From assembly GCF_001298525.1 (NCBI RefSeq), contig NZ_CP012678.1, forward strand, positions 1,674,001 through 1,738,000: a stretch of 64,000 bases of DNA. Direction: 5' to 3'. The notes beneath the pieces are model-generated. The model did not search any database. It was not told where the DNA came from and saw only the letters and a program-made list of their open reading frames with translations. The DNA comes from Psychrobacter urativorans. Its GTDB lineage: Bacteria; Pseudomonadota; Gammaproteobacteria; Pseudomonadales; Moraxellaceae. The first letter of the stretch is position 1. Every line of letters begins with the position of its first letter. Positions 28,792-37,777 of the stretch are shown here, piece after piece. Position numbers and translations under genes: made by a program.

Positions 28792-28810
28792 AGGTTATCG
28801 TTGATAACCT
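28792..28810. repeat. 8-bp inverted repeat between the tRNA-Gln genes
   Basis: AGGTTATC and GATAACCT are separated by GTT, between the end of copy 2 and the promoter of copy 1. It may act as a processing or termination hairpin; no T-run is present. Confidence 0.45.
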
Positions 28811-28837
28811 ATATCTGTGCAATACAAACTGAAAATA

Positions 28838-28913
28838 TGGCAGGGGTAGCTGGACTCGAACCAACGGATGTCAGGATCAAAACCTGATGCCTTACCAACT
28901 TGGCTATACCCCT
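28838..28913 (-). tRNA. tRNA-Gln (anticodon UUG), copy 2
   Basis: Identical over all 76 bases to copy 1. It has its own promoter at 28927-28954. Confidence 0.96.
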
Positions 28914-28926
28914 ATTGTGGCGACCT

Positions 28927-28954
28927 ATTATAAATAAATAATTTGCTTTTGCAA
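28927..28954 (-). promoter_or_regulatory. Promoter of tRNA-Gln copy 2
   Basis: On the minus strand TTGCAA (28949-28954) and TATAAT (28927-28932) are 16 bases apart, 14 bases before the mature tRNA. Confidence 0.8.
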
Positions 28955-29116
28955 GTCATTTGCGCTTTTTTAGGGCTTTTATTCATAATCAGTCGATATT
29001 TTAGCAAATTAAGAGCGTAAAACCTATTATATGCCATCGTTTAAACGGTAATACAGTAAAAGAGGTTTAAATCCAGTGTTTGGAAGATAGACCTAAACAC
29101 TATAATTTGTGTATGG

Positions 29117-29206
29117 TAATCCTGAAAATGATAGCCTTAAATATCGTAGCCCTAAATATTGTAGCCTTAAATATCGTAGCCCTGAACATTGTCGTCCTGA
29201 ACATTA
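29117..29206. repeat. Six imperfect 15-bp tandem repeats at the ispE 3' end
   Basis: Units such as TAGCCTTAAATATCG and TAGCCCTAAATATTG recur every 15 bases, six times. The last overlaps the ispE stop codon. They alternate between CTTAAATATCG and CCTAAATATTG forms, suggesting duplication of a 30-base pair of units. No function is apparent. Confidence 0.8.
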
Positions 29207-30172
29207 TAAATTATTCACCAGATAAGCAGGGCAAGGCGCATGATTTATCCACTCTGCCAGTATTTCTTGGTTATCAGTGACGCTGCTATCTACCGGTAAA
29301 AAGACAGCACTGCCTGACCCCGTCATTCTTGCAACCCCCAAGGCTTGTGTTTCTAATGTACGCAGATAGGCTAATGCTTGCGTCACCGCTGGCGCTAGAC
29401 TTTCGACCACTGCGGTAAAGACGTTATGATAAGGGGCGTCAAGCGCTTGTGTATAGTGCGCTGATTGCTGATTAATCGTCGCAGTAGTCAGCGCATTCAT
29501 ATCGCGGCGTAGTTTTGGGTGTGCGAACAGCTCTTTAGTATTAATATGAGCGTTTGGTGTTAATAATAAATACTGCTGATGTGGCAAATCAATCGGTGAC
29601 AGCTGCTCACCAATACCCATTGCAATGGCATCCTGCCCAAAGATAAAAATGGGTACGTCAGCGCCAATTTTTGCGCCAATAGCCATAAGTTCATCACTAT
29701 GAAGATTAAGCTGCCAAAGCTCATTTAATACCAGTAAGGTGGTTGCGGCATTGGATGAGCCGCCGCCCAATCCTGCGCCCATAGGTAGGCGCTTATCTAA
29801 GGTCACTTGCACGTGTGGCAGCTGTTCAGGTAGCTTATTTGACTGTATAGCAAACGTGAGTAATGCGCGTGCTGCTTTAAAGATTAAATTATCGGCTATG
29901 CTGGTGGTTATCGCGTCAGCACCCGCCACTGTGAGTAGCTGCCCGCAGAGCGTATTGAGATGATTAATATCGGTAGCACTTTTAACAGCCGTCACTATTA
30001 AGTGATCGGTGACTACAAAATGCAGATAATCTCCCCAGTCGAGCAGGCGAAATACGGTTTGTAGGTTATGATAGCCATCAGCACGCTTACCAGTAATATG
30101 CAAAAACAGATTGATTTTTGCAGGTGATAAGCGGGTGATAGGGGTGTGTAGAACCGTTGTATTTTCAGTCAT
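29204..30172 (-). CDS. ispE: 4-diphosphocytidyl-2-C-methyl-D-erythritol kinase (322 aa)
   Basis: IspE phosphorylates CDP-methylerythritol in the MEP isoprenoid pathway. GHMP-kinase motifs are clear: PAKINLFLHITGKRADGYHNLQ at the N-terminus, PMGAGLGGGSSNAATTL for ATP, and RMTGSGSAVFL near the C-terminus. It is slightly longer than E. coli IspE (283), from insertions around residues 65-95. It sits between lolB and the tRNA-Gln pair in the conserved lolB-ispE-tRNA-prs order. Confidence 0.96.
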   Translation of the reverse strand: MTENTTVLHTPITRLSPAKINLFLHITGKRADGYHNLQTVFRLLDWGDYLHFVVTDHLIVTAVKSATDINHLNTLCGQLLTVAGADAITTSIADNLIFKAARALLTFAIQSNKLPEQLPHVQVTLDKRLPMGAGLGGGSSNAATTLLVLNELWQLNLHSDELMAIGAKIGADVPIFIFGQDAIAMGIGEQLSPIDLPHQQYLLLTPNAHINTKELFAHPKLRRDMNALTTATINQQSAHYTQALDAPYHNVFTAVVESLAPAVTQALAYLRTLETQALGVARMTGSGSAVFLPVDSSVTDNQEILAEWINHAPCPAYLVNNL

Positions 30173-30259
30173 AAAAAGTGCTCTCTAGCAACAATCCGTC
30201 TTTATAAACAATCAATACTTACTAAAACAGTCACTCGTTTAGCCACTTTAATGATTAAT

Positions 30260-30892
30260 TTAGCGACTTTGATGATTAATAGTCATCACTACTTTTTGAC
30301 CTTGTGGCTGAACGGCACTGATTTTATTGGGCAATTTATCACTACCTTTATAGGTAAAGTTTGCGGTCCAATTGCCATTGACTGAGCTAATGAGACGACC
30401 TTGCGCATCTGTTTGTGGGGTGCTGTCTGACGGTGCAGAACGTCCAGAAATCCAATAGGGCATTTGTGAGATAGGTGCTTGCCAACCCGTTGCTTTTTGT
30501 AGCAAGGTTTCAGGATTATTGGCGGTAAGTGCGCCTGTTTTTTCGCTGACTAAGGTTGCTGTTTGACCGTCATATTCGATGTTGGTTTTACCAATTCCTA
30601 ATGCGCCAATCAGCTCAATAGCAAAGCGTTCATTTTGCTGTCCCCACGCATAGAAGGCACTACCGCCTTGGGCTGCGGCATTTGTGCTGCCATTAGCCGG
30701 TGTAGTGACGCCAATTTTACCCGTGATATTGAAGTTATCCAGTTTTTGCGCTTGGATAGTTGGCGTGGGTTTCGTACTGGTATTTTTAGCAGGTAGTGAT
30801 TGACAGCCCGCGGTAAATGCTAGCATCGCGGTAAGAGTGCCAAATGTGGCTAATTTGGTAAGGTTATAATGAGATATTTTTAAAACTGACAT
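30260..30892 (-). CDS. lolB: Outer-membrane lipoprotein LolB (210 aa)
   Basis: LolB accepts lipoproteins from periplasmic LolA and inserts them into the outer membrane. The signal ends in the lipobox FTAGC. KLDNFNITGKIGVTTPANGS and FYAWGQQNERFAIELIGALGIGKTNIEYD match the LolB beta-barrel fold, and YWISGRSAPSD is the family loop. Gene order with ispE and the upstream TPR gene supports it strongly. GAGGAA precedes the start. Confidence 0.93.
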   Translation of the reverse strand: MSVLKISHYNLTKLATFGTLTAMLAFTAGCQSLPAKNTSTKPTPTIQAQKLDNFNITGKIGVTTPANGSTNAAAQGGSAFYAWGQQNERFAIELIGALGIGKTNIEYDGQTATLVSEKTGALTANNPETLLQKATGWQAPISQMPYWISGRSAPSDSTPQTDAQGRLISSVNGNWTANFTYKGSDKLPNKISAVQPQGQKVVMTINHQSR

Positions 30893-31042
30893 GATATTTC
30901 CTCAAAGACTATCCATTAAAAAAAGCGGCAATCAACATTTTGACAGCTAAGCTTAACGGTTATTTGTTACTCAGTTATGCGCTGTTGTTTCTTTCTTATA
31001 AACCGCGTGTGTCATTGCTGAGTGATTAGGCATAAATTGCGC

Positions 31043-32917
31043 TTAATACAGCTGAATACGGTCAGTGACGTCATCTTTTCCAAATGAAAAGCGCTGTTGT
31101 AAATCAGCTAATAGTGCGGCTACCTTGTCACTGTCACCCAAACCCTGATAGGCTCGGAGCAATAATACGCCTGAGCGTAGGCTTGGTAAGACGTCATAAG
31201 GAGTTTGTAAATATTCAATAACTTGGGCGTAATTATTGTTGGCTAAGGCACTACTTGCCAATATATTTAACGCCTGCAAGTGCAGCTCATTGTCATAGCG
31301 TGGGTCATCATAGCGAATCTGAATGATGGCAGTTGCTAGCGCTAATCCTTGCTCGGAGTTACGGTCATTAGCTAATAATAATTTTGCGTAACTCAGTTGA
31401 TAAGACAAGTCTCTCGGATCAAGTGCTTGTAAGTGATTGAGCAAGGTGCGCTTAACTACATAATCCTTCACGTCATCAAGCAACTGCGCACGGGCAAATA
31501 ATATTATTTCACTGTCAGGATATTTACGGCTGCTACGTGTGAGCAATCGTAGCGCCTCATCTGCCTCATCTTGCTGTAATAACACGTCCGCTTGCAGCAC
31601 ATAGCTCTCAGGCGCAAAGACTTCAAATTGTTGGCGTAGCGTTTCTAGTGTGGCTAGAGCGGCATCAACATTATTATTAAGCAGCTCAAATGCCACCACT
31701 TTTTTACGTGCCGCCAGTACTAAGTCCTCTTGCATGACGCCATTTAAATAATATTTTGCTTGTTCAAAACGCTGCTGGCGCTCAGCACTAATGCCCAAAT
31801 AGTAATAAGCTTGATCAAGATAGGTTGGGTTTTTTGCCAGCATATTGAGCAGCGTATCCGCAGTACGATATTCTTCAATATCTAAACTCACCAGCGCGGC
31901 TAACAAGGTGATTTCAGCATCGTCATCGAAGCGATTATGTGCCTCAAGCAACAGCTTCCACGCCTTATCGCTTTGCTTAAGATCTAGCAAGTAACGAATC
32001 TCATACAGATATAAGCTTTTGCTCGCGGGATTACGAAAACGCGCTTGGCTCACATAATTAATGACCGTTGCCGCAGGTTCGATTTTACGTAAGATATCGG
32101 CTTTTAATGTGATAAAGGGCACATAGTCCGGCTGACTCATTAAGGCACGCTCAATATGGACAAGGGCTAATTCGGGTTCGTTAAATTGATAGAGTAAGCC
32201 CGCTTTTAGTACCGATAATGAGGCGTTTTGTTGGCTGTCAATCGGTTGCAGGGCGGCAAGCAGCTCGCGTTGGTCGCTGTCGGTAGTCGGATAAATCCCA
32301 ATCAAAATCTCACTCAAATCTGCGCGTGGATCATAGCGTAAAATACGACTTAGCGTTTCTCCCGCTAAAGTATAATCATGCGCTTTTAGCGCCAAATGTG
32401 CCACATAAAACCAAGCAGGAACATGGTCAGGATTTTGGTCTTGCCATTTTTTCGCAAACTGTAGCGAGCTGTTAATATCCTCATTGCGCAGTGATAAACC
32501 AAGTGCCCGCTCAAATACCACAGTCGCATCTTCTTTAAAAGATTGTTGCTTATAAATGGTCAGGGCACGCGCTGTATTACCGCGATCAGCAGCAAACTCG
32601 GCATCTAAAAGCGCATAAAGGCTGGGTTCATTTAGAGTCGGTTTTAATATCATGGTCGATGGCAAGCCATTCACATTTGCCGTTGATTTGGTGGTATGTG
32701 TCTCATTGATATTATTAAGGCTATTTTGATTTTCGCTAGTCTGTGGCTTTGCGGGGTCAGATGCTGAATTGTTAGATGTTGAACTATTAATAAATAGTGA
32801 GCTGGGTAGCAAAGCGTCGAACAACGGGCTTAAAAGATGCGCGTGTGCAGGGGTATTAAGGAACAGAAAAGCGCCCAACAACAAGGTTGGTTTACGACGC
32901 TGGAACCGTTTATTCAT
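31043..32917 (-). CDS. Tetratricopeptide-repeat protein (624 aa)
   Basis: A signal peptide (KPTLLLGAFLFLNTPAHA) leads to about eighteen helical TPR-like units spread over the chain, for example AEFAADRGNTARALTIYKQ, VYVAHLALKAHDYTLAGETL-like segments and YYYLGISAERQQRFEQAKYYL. It is the counterpart of the large TPR protein encoded between hemA and lolB in pseudomonads (PA4667-like). The function is unknown, probably periplasmic scaffolding. An upstream ATG opens the frame at 32998; the ATG at 32917, giving MNKRFQRRKP and the signal sequence, is preferred. It heads the lolB-ispE series. Confidence 0.85.
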   Translation of the reverse strand: MNKRFQRRKPTLLLGAFLFLNTPAHAHLLSPLFDALLPSSLFINSSTSNNSASDPAKPQTSENQNSLNNINETHTTKSTANVNGLPSTMILKPTLNEPSLYALLDAEFAADRGNTARALTIYKQQSFKEDATVVFERALGLSLRNEDINSSLQFAKKWQDQNPDHVPAWFYVAHLALKAHDYTLAGETLSRILRYDPRADLSEILIGIYPTTDSDQRELLAALQPIDSQQNASLSVLKAGLLYQFNEPELALVHIERALMSQPDYVPFITLKADILRKIEPAATVINYVSQARFRNPASKSLYLYEIRYLLDLKQSDKAWKLLLEAHNRFDDDAEITLLAALVSLDIEEYRTADTLLNMLAKNPTYLDQAYYYLGISAERQQRFEQAKYYLNGVMQEDLVLAARKKVVAFELLNNNVDAALATLETLRQQFEVFAPESYVLQADVLLQQDEADEALRLLTRSSRKYPDSEIILFARAQLLDDVKDYVVKRTLLNHLQALDPRDLSYQLSYAKLLLANDRNSEQGLALATAIIQIRYDDPRYDNELHLQALNILASSALANNNYAQVIEYLQTPYDVLPSLRSGVLLLRAYQGLGDSDKVAALLADLQQRFSFGKDDVTDRIQLY

Positions 32918-33444
32918 AATTATTCGCAAGAGAACCTCAATGCAATATTGACCTTTACGCATGGCAATAAAGCGAAACAGAAACCCAAAAAAAGCCATAA
33001 ACCGTATTATTCATCCATAAAGAGACAGGTTACCGTAAAGACGTGATGGTTAAGACGTGACCGTAAAGACATTATAGACTTATAATAAAGCTATTATAGA
33101 AGTAGATAACCGCAGTAAACAACACTACTCATGTTACACATTTGCACGTAACATTGTTAATCATTAGTCAATCGGTATTGATTTGTAGCTTGTCTGCCCA
33201 AATACAGACAATTCACATGGCAGTACTGCGTTGAGTATTAAATAAAAATACTAACAGTGATACAATAAGCGGTTTTATATTTATCACCGCCTGTTTTCAA
33301 TCTATTCAAATCAATAATATCGCATAATTGACTCAATAACCTGTGTCTGTTGGCAGTGTGCTGCAAGCCGAAATTAATAAGGCTTTTTAAATCAGCGTGG
33401 CAGCTTCACAAGTACGTGAGCATTATGTTTATGGTCTATCAATA
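32918..33444. other. Divergent region between the TPR gene and hemA
   Basis: No gene is seen in these 527 AT-rich bases, which must hold the promoters of both divergent units. No clear operator or riboswitch is recognised. Confidence 0.45.
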
Positions 33445-34851
33445 ATGAGATTAGTGGTCATTGGGGTCAATCATAAAACCGCACCAGTCGCTTTGCGTGA
33501 GCGCTTGGCGTTTGTGGGTGACGATGTGAACACCGCGCTTGGGCAACTTAGAAGCTTTACGGATGGCGGTGTCATTGTATCGACGTGCAATCGCACTGAA
33601 ATCTATGCGTTGATGCCACTAGACGATAATATCCCAGTTGATAATGCCTCGCTTACTCATCCTCAGTTCAATAACGATACGCTTAATAATGTCCAAACCA
33701 ATCGTAGAAATGAAGCCACAGTAAACACTGGTGTCACAGTGGCAACCATGAATGACTATATTTCTCATATTAAGCATTGGCTAGCGGACTTTAAAAAGCT
33801 ACCGCTTGCTGAGGTTGAGCCGTATCTATATGTGCATCGCGATACTCATGCGATTACCCATTGGTTGCGAGTGGCAGCAGGGCTTGATTCCATGATACTG
33901 GGTGAGCCGCAAATACTGGGACAAATTAAGCAAGCGGTACATTTGGCGCACACCGAACAGGCAATCAGTGGTCAGCTGAGCTGGATTATCGATCAGGTGT
34001 TTGCTGCTTCTAAGCGCGTGCGTAATGAGACCAATGTGGGCGCACACGCTGTATCGCTTGGCTTTGCTGCTGCTAAATTAGTCACGCAAATTTTTGATAA
34101 TCTAGCCAGTCGTACCTTATTGGTTGTGGCGGCAGGAGAGATGAATCGGTTAGTAGCGACCCATATAGCAGGGCTTGGGGTGGGGCGGGTTATTATCTGT
34201 AATCGTAGTCCTGAGCGTGCTGAAGCCTTAGCGGCGACGTTGCGGCAACCAAATCGCCGCGTGGATGTTTATCCGCTCACTGAGCTGCCACAAGTATTGG
34301 CAGAAGCAGACATTATCAGCAGTTGTAGTGGTAGCATGGATATATTAATTGACAAAACCATGACGGCACAAGCGCTAAAACGTCGTCGTTATCAGCCCAT
34401 GCTGATGATTGATTTGGCAGTACCGCGTGATATTGACCCGACCATCAGCCGCATGGATGATGTATATCTGTATTCTGTCGATGACTTGCAGCACGTTATT
34501 GCTGGTAATCTTGAGCAGCGCCGGCAAGCCGCGGTTGATGCGGAACTCTTGGTCAGTCAGCTGGTGGTTGAGATGGAAAGACGCTTTCAAGTGCGGCAAG
34601 TAGGTAAAGACATTCAGCACTATCGCAGCCGTACTCAGGAGCAAGTAGCGCAGCTATTAACTGCCTCGCTGACTCAACTTGAGCAAGGGGATAGCAGTGC
34701 TGAAGAGGTCATTACTGAATTGTCGCGGCGTCTTACCCAGACCTTAAATCACGCCCCATCAAAGCTTATGCGTAAGGCGGCACGTGAAGGCGATAGCGAC
34801 TTGCTTAATTTTGTAGTATCCAGTCTACATGACGCGTATCGTCAGCGTTAG
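33445..34851 (+). CDS. hemA: Glutamyl-tRNA reductase (468 aa)
   Basis: HemA reduces glutamyl-tRNA to glutamate-1-semialdehyde, the first step of tetrapyrrole synthesis. The catalytic cysteine is Cys48 in VSTCNRTEIY. AGLDSMILGEPQILGQIKQAV and the NADPH domain with GEMNRLVATHIAG are intact. An extra segment of about 34 residues at roughly 55-90 (Asn/Thr-rich, from DDNIPVDNAS) is absent from E. coli HemA (418). The frame opens at a GTG at 33397; the ATG at 33445 gives the normal MRLVVIGVNHKTAPV. The partner hemL is far away at 14425. Confidence 0.96.
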   Translation: MRLVVIGVNHKTAPVALRERLAFVGDDVNTALGQLRSFTDGGVIVSTCNRTEIYALMPLDDNIPVDNASLTHPQFNNDTLNNVQTNRRNEATVNTGVTVATMNDYISHIKHWLADFKKLPLAEVEPYLYVHRDTHAITHWLRVAAGLDSMILGEPQILGQIKQAVHLAHTEQAISGQLSWIIDQVFAASKRVRNETNVGAHAVSLGFAAAKLVTQIFDNLASRTLLVVAAGEMNRLVATHIAGLGVGRVIICNRSPERAEALAATLRQPNRRVDVYPLTELPQVLAEADIISSCSGSMDILIDKTMTAQALKRRRYQPMLMIDLAVPRDIDPTISRMDDVYLYSVDDLQHVIAGNLEQRRQAAVDAELLVSQLVVEMERRFQVRQVGKDIQHYRSRTQEQVAQLLTASLTQLEQGDSSAEEVITELSRRLTQTLNHAPSKLMRKAAREGDSDLLNFVVSSLHDAYRQR

Positions 34852-34924
34852 CTTATCATCAGCGTTAATAGAACAAATCATTGTCAACATTCATAATCAA
34901 TGCTAATATCGAGCTGTCAGAGTT

Positions 34925-34958
34925 ATCCTAATTTAAGTTATAAATTAGGATTTATTTG
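34925..34958 (+). terminator. Terminator of hemA
   Basis: ATCCTAATTT and AAATTAGGAT form a perfect 10-bp stem around seven bases, followed by TTTATTT; 73 bases after the hemA stop. Confidence 0.7.
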
Positions 34959-35414
34959 ATAAAAATATATTATGGCTGTTACCATTACTTTATATCGCGG
35001 TTACGCTTAATTTAGCCAACCGTCTACTGAAAGATTATAGTCATATCATAACGGTCATGTTATAACTATCATTAAGTAAGTCTAGCTAAGCCAGTTTAGT
35101 TAAATAATGAATATGAGCCAAAACAGTCCTCTTATCATCTGTCTGTCACCGCGCAGCAATGATAATGGTACTGATAGCATATATAGCCTTGCATCAGATA
35201 TACCCTTACTAACGGCAATAGCGCTAGGATAAAGTGCTATATCGTCAACCCCGTGTCGTACTTTCTAGCAACGCCCTTAGTTGAACCTATCATTAGCAGT
35301 ACTCATAGCGATATGTAGAGTCTTTGTATCATCTCATAGGGCTATATTCGATATTTAACTGTGTCCACATTTTAACAACCCGCAAATAATCTAACAACAA
35401 ACAAGGAATGTCCC
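34959..35414. other. Long leader region upstream of the class V aminotransferase
   Basis: About 456 bases without a gene. The right part should hold the promoter and 5' leader of the aminotransferase. I looked for a glycine, TPP or SAM riboswitch core and found none. AT-rich direct and inverted fragments near 35035-35075 are weak. Confidence 0.4.
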
Positions 35415-36551
35415 ATGCCTGCATTACGTCAAGATATTGATCCAGAAGGTTTATTAGAATACTCAGTAGTTTATACTGACCGCGCTCTAAACCACATGTC
35501 AAAAGCCTTTCAGCAAGTGATGAACGATTTATCAACTGACTTAAAAGCAGTTTATAATGCTGATGCGGTTGCTATCGTTCCCGGTGCTGGTACTTATGGC
35601 ATGGAAGCAGTAGCTGCCCAATTGGCACAAAACCAAGATTGCGTCATCATCCGTAATGGTTGGTTCAGCTATCGTTGGACGCAAATCTTAGAAAAGAACA
35701 ATATCGGTAACACGACTACCGTTCTAGCGGCTGACCGTACTGAAGATACCGATGCGCCAAAACCATTTGCACCTGTCGATATCGAAACTGCCGTTGCTAA
35801 AATCAAAGAATTGAAGCCTGGTATCGTTTTTGCACCACACGTTGAAACGTCAGCTGGTATCATTTTGCCAAACGACTATATCAAAGCATTGGGCGAAGCG
35901 GTTCATAGCGTTGGTGGTTTATTGGTTATCGACTGTATCGCCTCTGGTTGTATCTGGCTTGATATGAAAGAATTGGGTATTGACGTATTGATCAGTGCGC
36001 CACAAAAAGGCTGGAGCAGCACCCCTTGTGCCGGTGTTGTGATGTTAAGTGACAACGCAGTTGCAAAAGTAGAAAGCACCGAATCTAATAGCTTTAGCCT
36101 TGACTTAAAACAATGGTTAACCGTGATGCGTGCTTATGAAAATGGCGGTCATGCTTATCATGCGACTATGCCTACTGACAGCTTACGTCAATTCCGTGAC
36201 ACTATTAACGAAGCCAAAGAAATTGGTCTAGATAAATTATGTGACGCACAGTGGGAACTTGGTAATAAAATCCGTGCCTTGCTAGAAGGCAAAGGCATTG
36301 AAAGTGTTGCTGCTGAAGGCTTTAAAGCGCCAGGTGTTGTGGTTTCTTACACTGAGCGTGATGACATGAATAAAGGTACAGTGTTTGGTGAGCTTGGTAT
36401 GCAAATCGCAGCGGGCGTGCCATTAAAATGTGATGAGCCAGCTAACTTTAAAACGTTCCGTTTAGGTCTATTCGGTTTTGATAAACTGACTGACGTTGAC
36501 GGTGCGGTTAAGCGTTTTGAAGATGTGTTGAATCAAGTATTGGCTAAATAA
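35415..36551 (+). CDS. Class V aminotransferase, alanine-glyoxylate type (378 aa)
   Basis: A PLP-dependent fold-type I enzyme of the class V family that includes serine-glyoxylate and alanine-glyoxylate aminotransferases. The PLP lysine is in ISAPQKGWSS (near residue 199). AIVPGAGTYGMEAVA binds the cofactor phosphate and LLVIDCIASGCIW carries the aspartate that contacts the pyridine nitrogen. The C-terminal FKTFRLGLFGFDK is conserved. The substrate is not decidable from sequence. An AAGGAATG site precedes the ATG. The gene is alone, with a long leader and its own terminator. Confidence 0.88.
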   Translation: MPALRQDIDPEGLLEYSVVYTDRALNHMSKAFQQVMNDLSTDLKAVYNADAVAIVPGAGTYGMEAVAAQLAQNQDCVIIRNGWFSYRWTQILEKNNIGNTTTVLAADRTEDTDAPKPFAPVDIETAVAKIKELKPGIVFAPHVETSAGIILPNDYIKALGEAVHSVGGLLVIDCIASGCIWLDMKELGIDVLISAPQKGWSSTPCAGVVMLSDNAVAKVESTESNSFSLDLKQWLTVMRAYENGGHAYHATMPTDSLRQFRDTINEAKEIGLDKLCDAQWELGNKIRALLEGKGIESVAAEGFKAPGVVVSYTERDDMNKGTVFGELGMQIAAGVPLKCDEPANFKTFRLGLFGFDKLTDVDGAVKRFEDVLNQVLAK

Positions 36552-36627
36552 ACCCATACATTTGGCAGATGATTTGCTCATTAATTTGATAAGTAGTTTG
36601 CTAAATAATACAGATTATTAGTGCTAA

Positions 36628-36674
36628 GAAAAATACTGAGCCACTGGTATTCATATCGGGTTCAGTATTTTTTT
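36628..36674 (+). terminator. Terminator of the aminotransferase gene
   Basis: AAAAATACTGA and TCAGTATTTTT pair across a 20-base interior with additional CC/GG pairs, ending in seven T residues. Confidence 0.82.
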
Positions 36675-36786
36675 ACCTATTTATTATACTTTATAATATA
36701 ATGTTTAATAGCATATAGATTTAAAGTTGGATTTTAAAGTTATATTTTCAACTAGCGCTTATAAAAATTAGCATAGGTAGACCGTT

Positions 36787-37224
36787 ATGAGTATACAGAT
36801 AGACTGGCAAGTATTTACGCCCATCTCGTTAGTAGGGGGTTTAATATTAGGCGTTGCAACCGTTATTTTGCTATTAGGTATTGGGCGTATTGCAGGTATT
36901 AGTGGTATTGCTTCAAGCTTACTTCAGCCCAAAAAAGTGGAGCTGTGGCAAGTTCTTTTTATACTCGGACTGATTATTTCGCCACTGTTGTATCAGCTGT
37001 TTGCTACATTACCGGCAATGGAAGTGACTGACTCTTTACCATTATTAATCGCCGCAGGATTAATTGTGGGCTTCGGTACGCGGCTCGGTTCGGGTTGCAC
37101 TAGCGGTCATGGTATTTGCGGTAATGCGCGCCTGTCGCCTCGGTCGATGGTAGCAACGGTGACCTTTATAGGGTTCGGTATCTTGACGGTTTATATCGGT
37201 CGGCAGTTATTGGGCGTTCTTTAG
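36787..37224 (+). CDS. YeeE/YedE family sulfur transporter half, first subunit (145 aa)
   Basis: A membrane protein with about four segments and the motif GFGTRLGSGCTSGHGICGNARLS, whose cysteines are typical of YeeE/YedE thiosulfate-type transporters (TsuA-like). It is about half the size of full-length YeeE and is followed 45 bases later by the complementary half. In other bacteria such paired halves (PmpA/PmpB type) are linked to sulfide or persulfide detoxification. No sulfurtransferase or BigR-type regulator is adjacent here. Confidence 0.85.
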   Translation: MSIQIDWQVFTPISLVGGLILGVATVILLLGIGRIAGISGIASSLLQPKKVELWQVLFILGLIISPLLYQLFATLPAMEVTDSLPLLIAAGLIVGFGTRLGSGCTSGHGICGNARLSPRSMVATVTFIGFGILTVYIGRQLLGVL

Positions 37225-37269
37225 GATTTACTTGATTTAAAAATAAGCGTCGAGGCAAGTGAGATAATT

Positions 37270-37689
37270 ATGCTAAAAAATATGATTGGGCTAGTAGCAG
37301 GGTTGTTATTTGGATTTGGACTGCTTATATCAGGTATGACCAATCCTGCCAAAGTACAAGGGTTCTTAGACGTGTTTGGTGCGTGGGATATCTCATTGGC
37401 GCTAGTGATGGGTGGCGGCTTAATAGCGGCAATCGTTGGCGTACAAATAGCGAAACGTCAAAAAATCAGCTGGATTGGTACACCGATAGAGATGCCCACT
37501 AAAACCACCATTAATAAAAAACTGCTTATGGGGGCGATACTATTTGGTATCGGTTGGGGCTTGGTTGGTATTTGCCCTGGACCTGGTATCGTAATGCTTG
37601 GTACCGGAGTTTGGCAAGCCTATGTCTTTATTCCTGCCATGATTATTGGCATGCTGATATATCAATGGCTTGAGCCTAAATTAAACTAA
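37270..37689 (+). CDS. YeeE/YedE family sulfur transporter half, second subunit (139 aa)
   Basis: The second half, of the DUF6691 type, has four hydrophobic segments. GFGLLISGMTNPAKVQGFLD and GWGLVGICPGPGIV are the conserved pore-like motifs, each with a key polar or Cys residue. It follows the first half with 45 bases between them and ends at a strong bidirectional terminator, so the two form a small operon. Confidence 0.85.
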   Translation: MLKNMIGLVAGLLFGFGLLISGMTNPAKVQGFLDVFGAWDISLALVMGGGLIAAIVGVQIAKRQKISWIGTPIEMPTKTTINKKLLMGAILFGIGWGLVGICPGPGIVMLGTGVWQAYVFIPAMIIGMLIYQWLEPKLN

Positions 37690-37710
37690 TATCAAATTTT
37701 AAAAATAAGT

Positions 37711-37749
37711 AAAAAGGTCAGCCTAACTTTTATTAGGGTGACCTTTTTT
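37711..37749. terminator. Bidirectional terminator after the YeeE/YedE pair
   Basis: AAAAAGGTCAGCCTAA pairs with TTAGGGTGACCTTTTTT, with A and T tracts on both sides, between convergent genes. Confidence 0.9.
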
Positions 37750-37777
37750 ATCATAAATAACTTACTATTTTATAAGA

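Noticed and set aside
29080..29280. Small plus-strand gene with ALNIV repeats
   Set aside because: The frame is created by the 15-bp tandem repeat and overlaps the end of ispE; no ribosome site is seen.
34959..35414. Riboswitch in the aminotransferase leader
   Set aside because: No glycine, TPP, SAM, lysine or cobalamin core sequence could be recognised.
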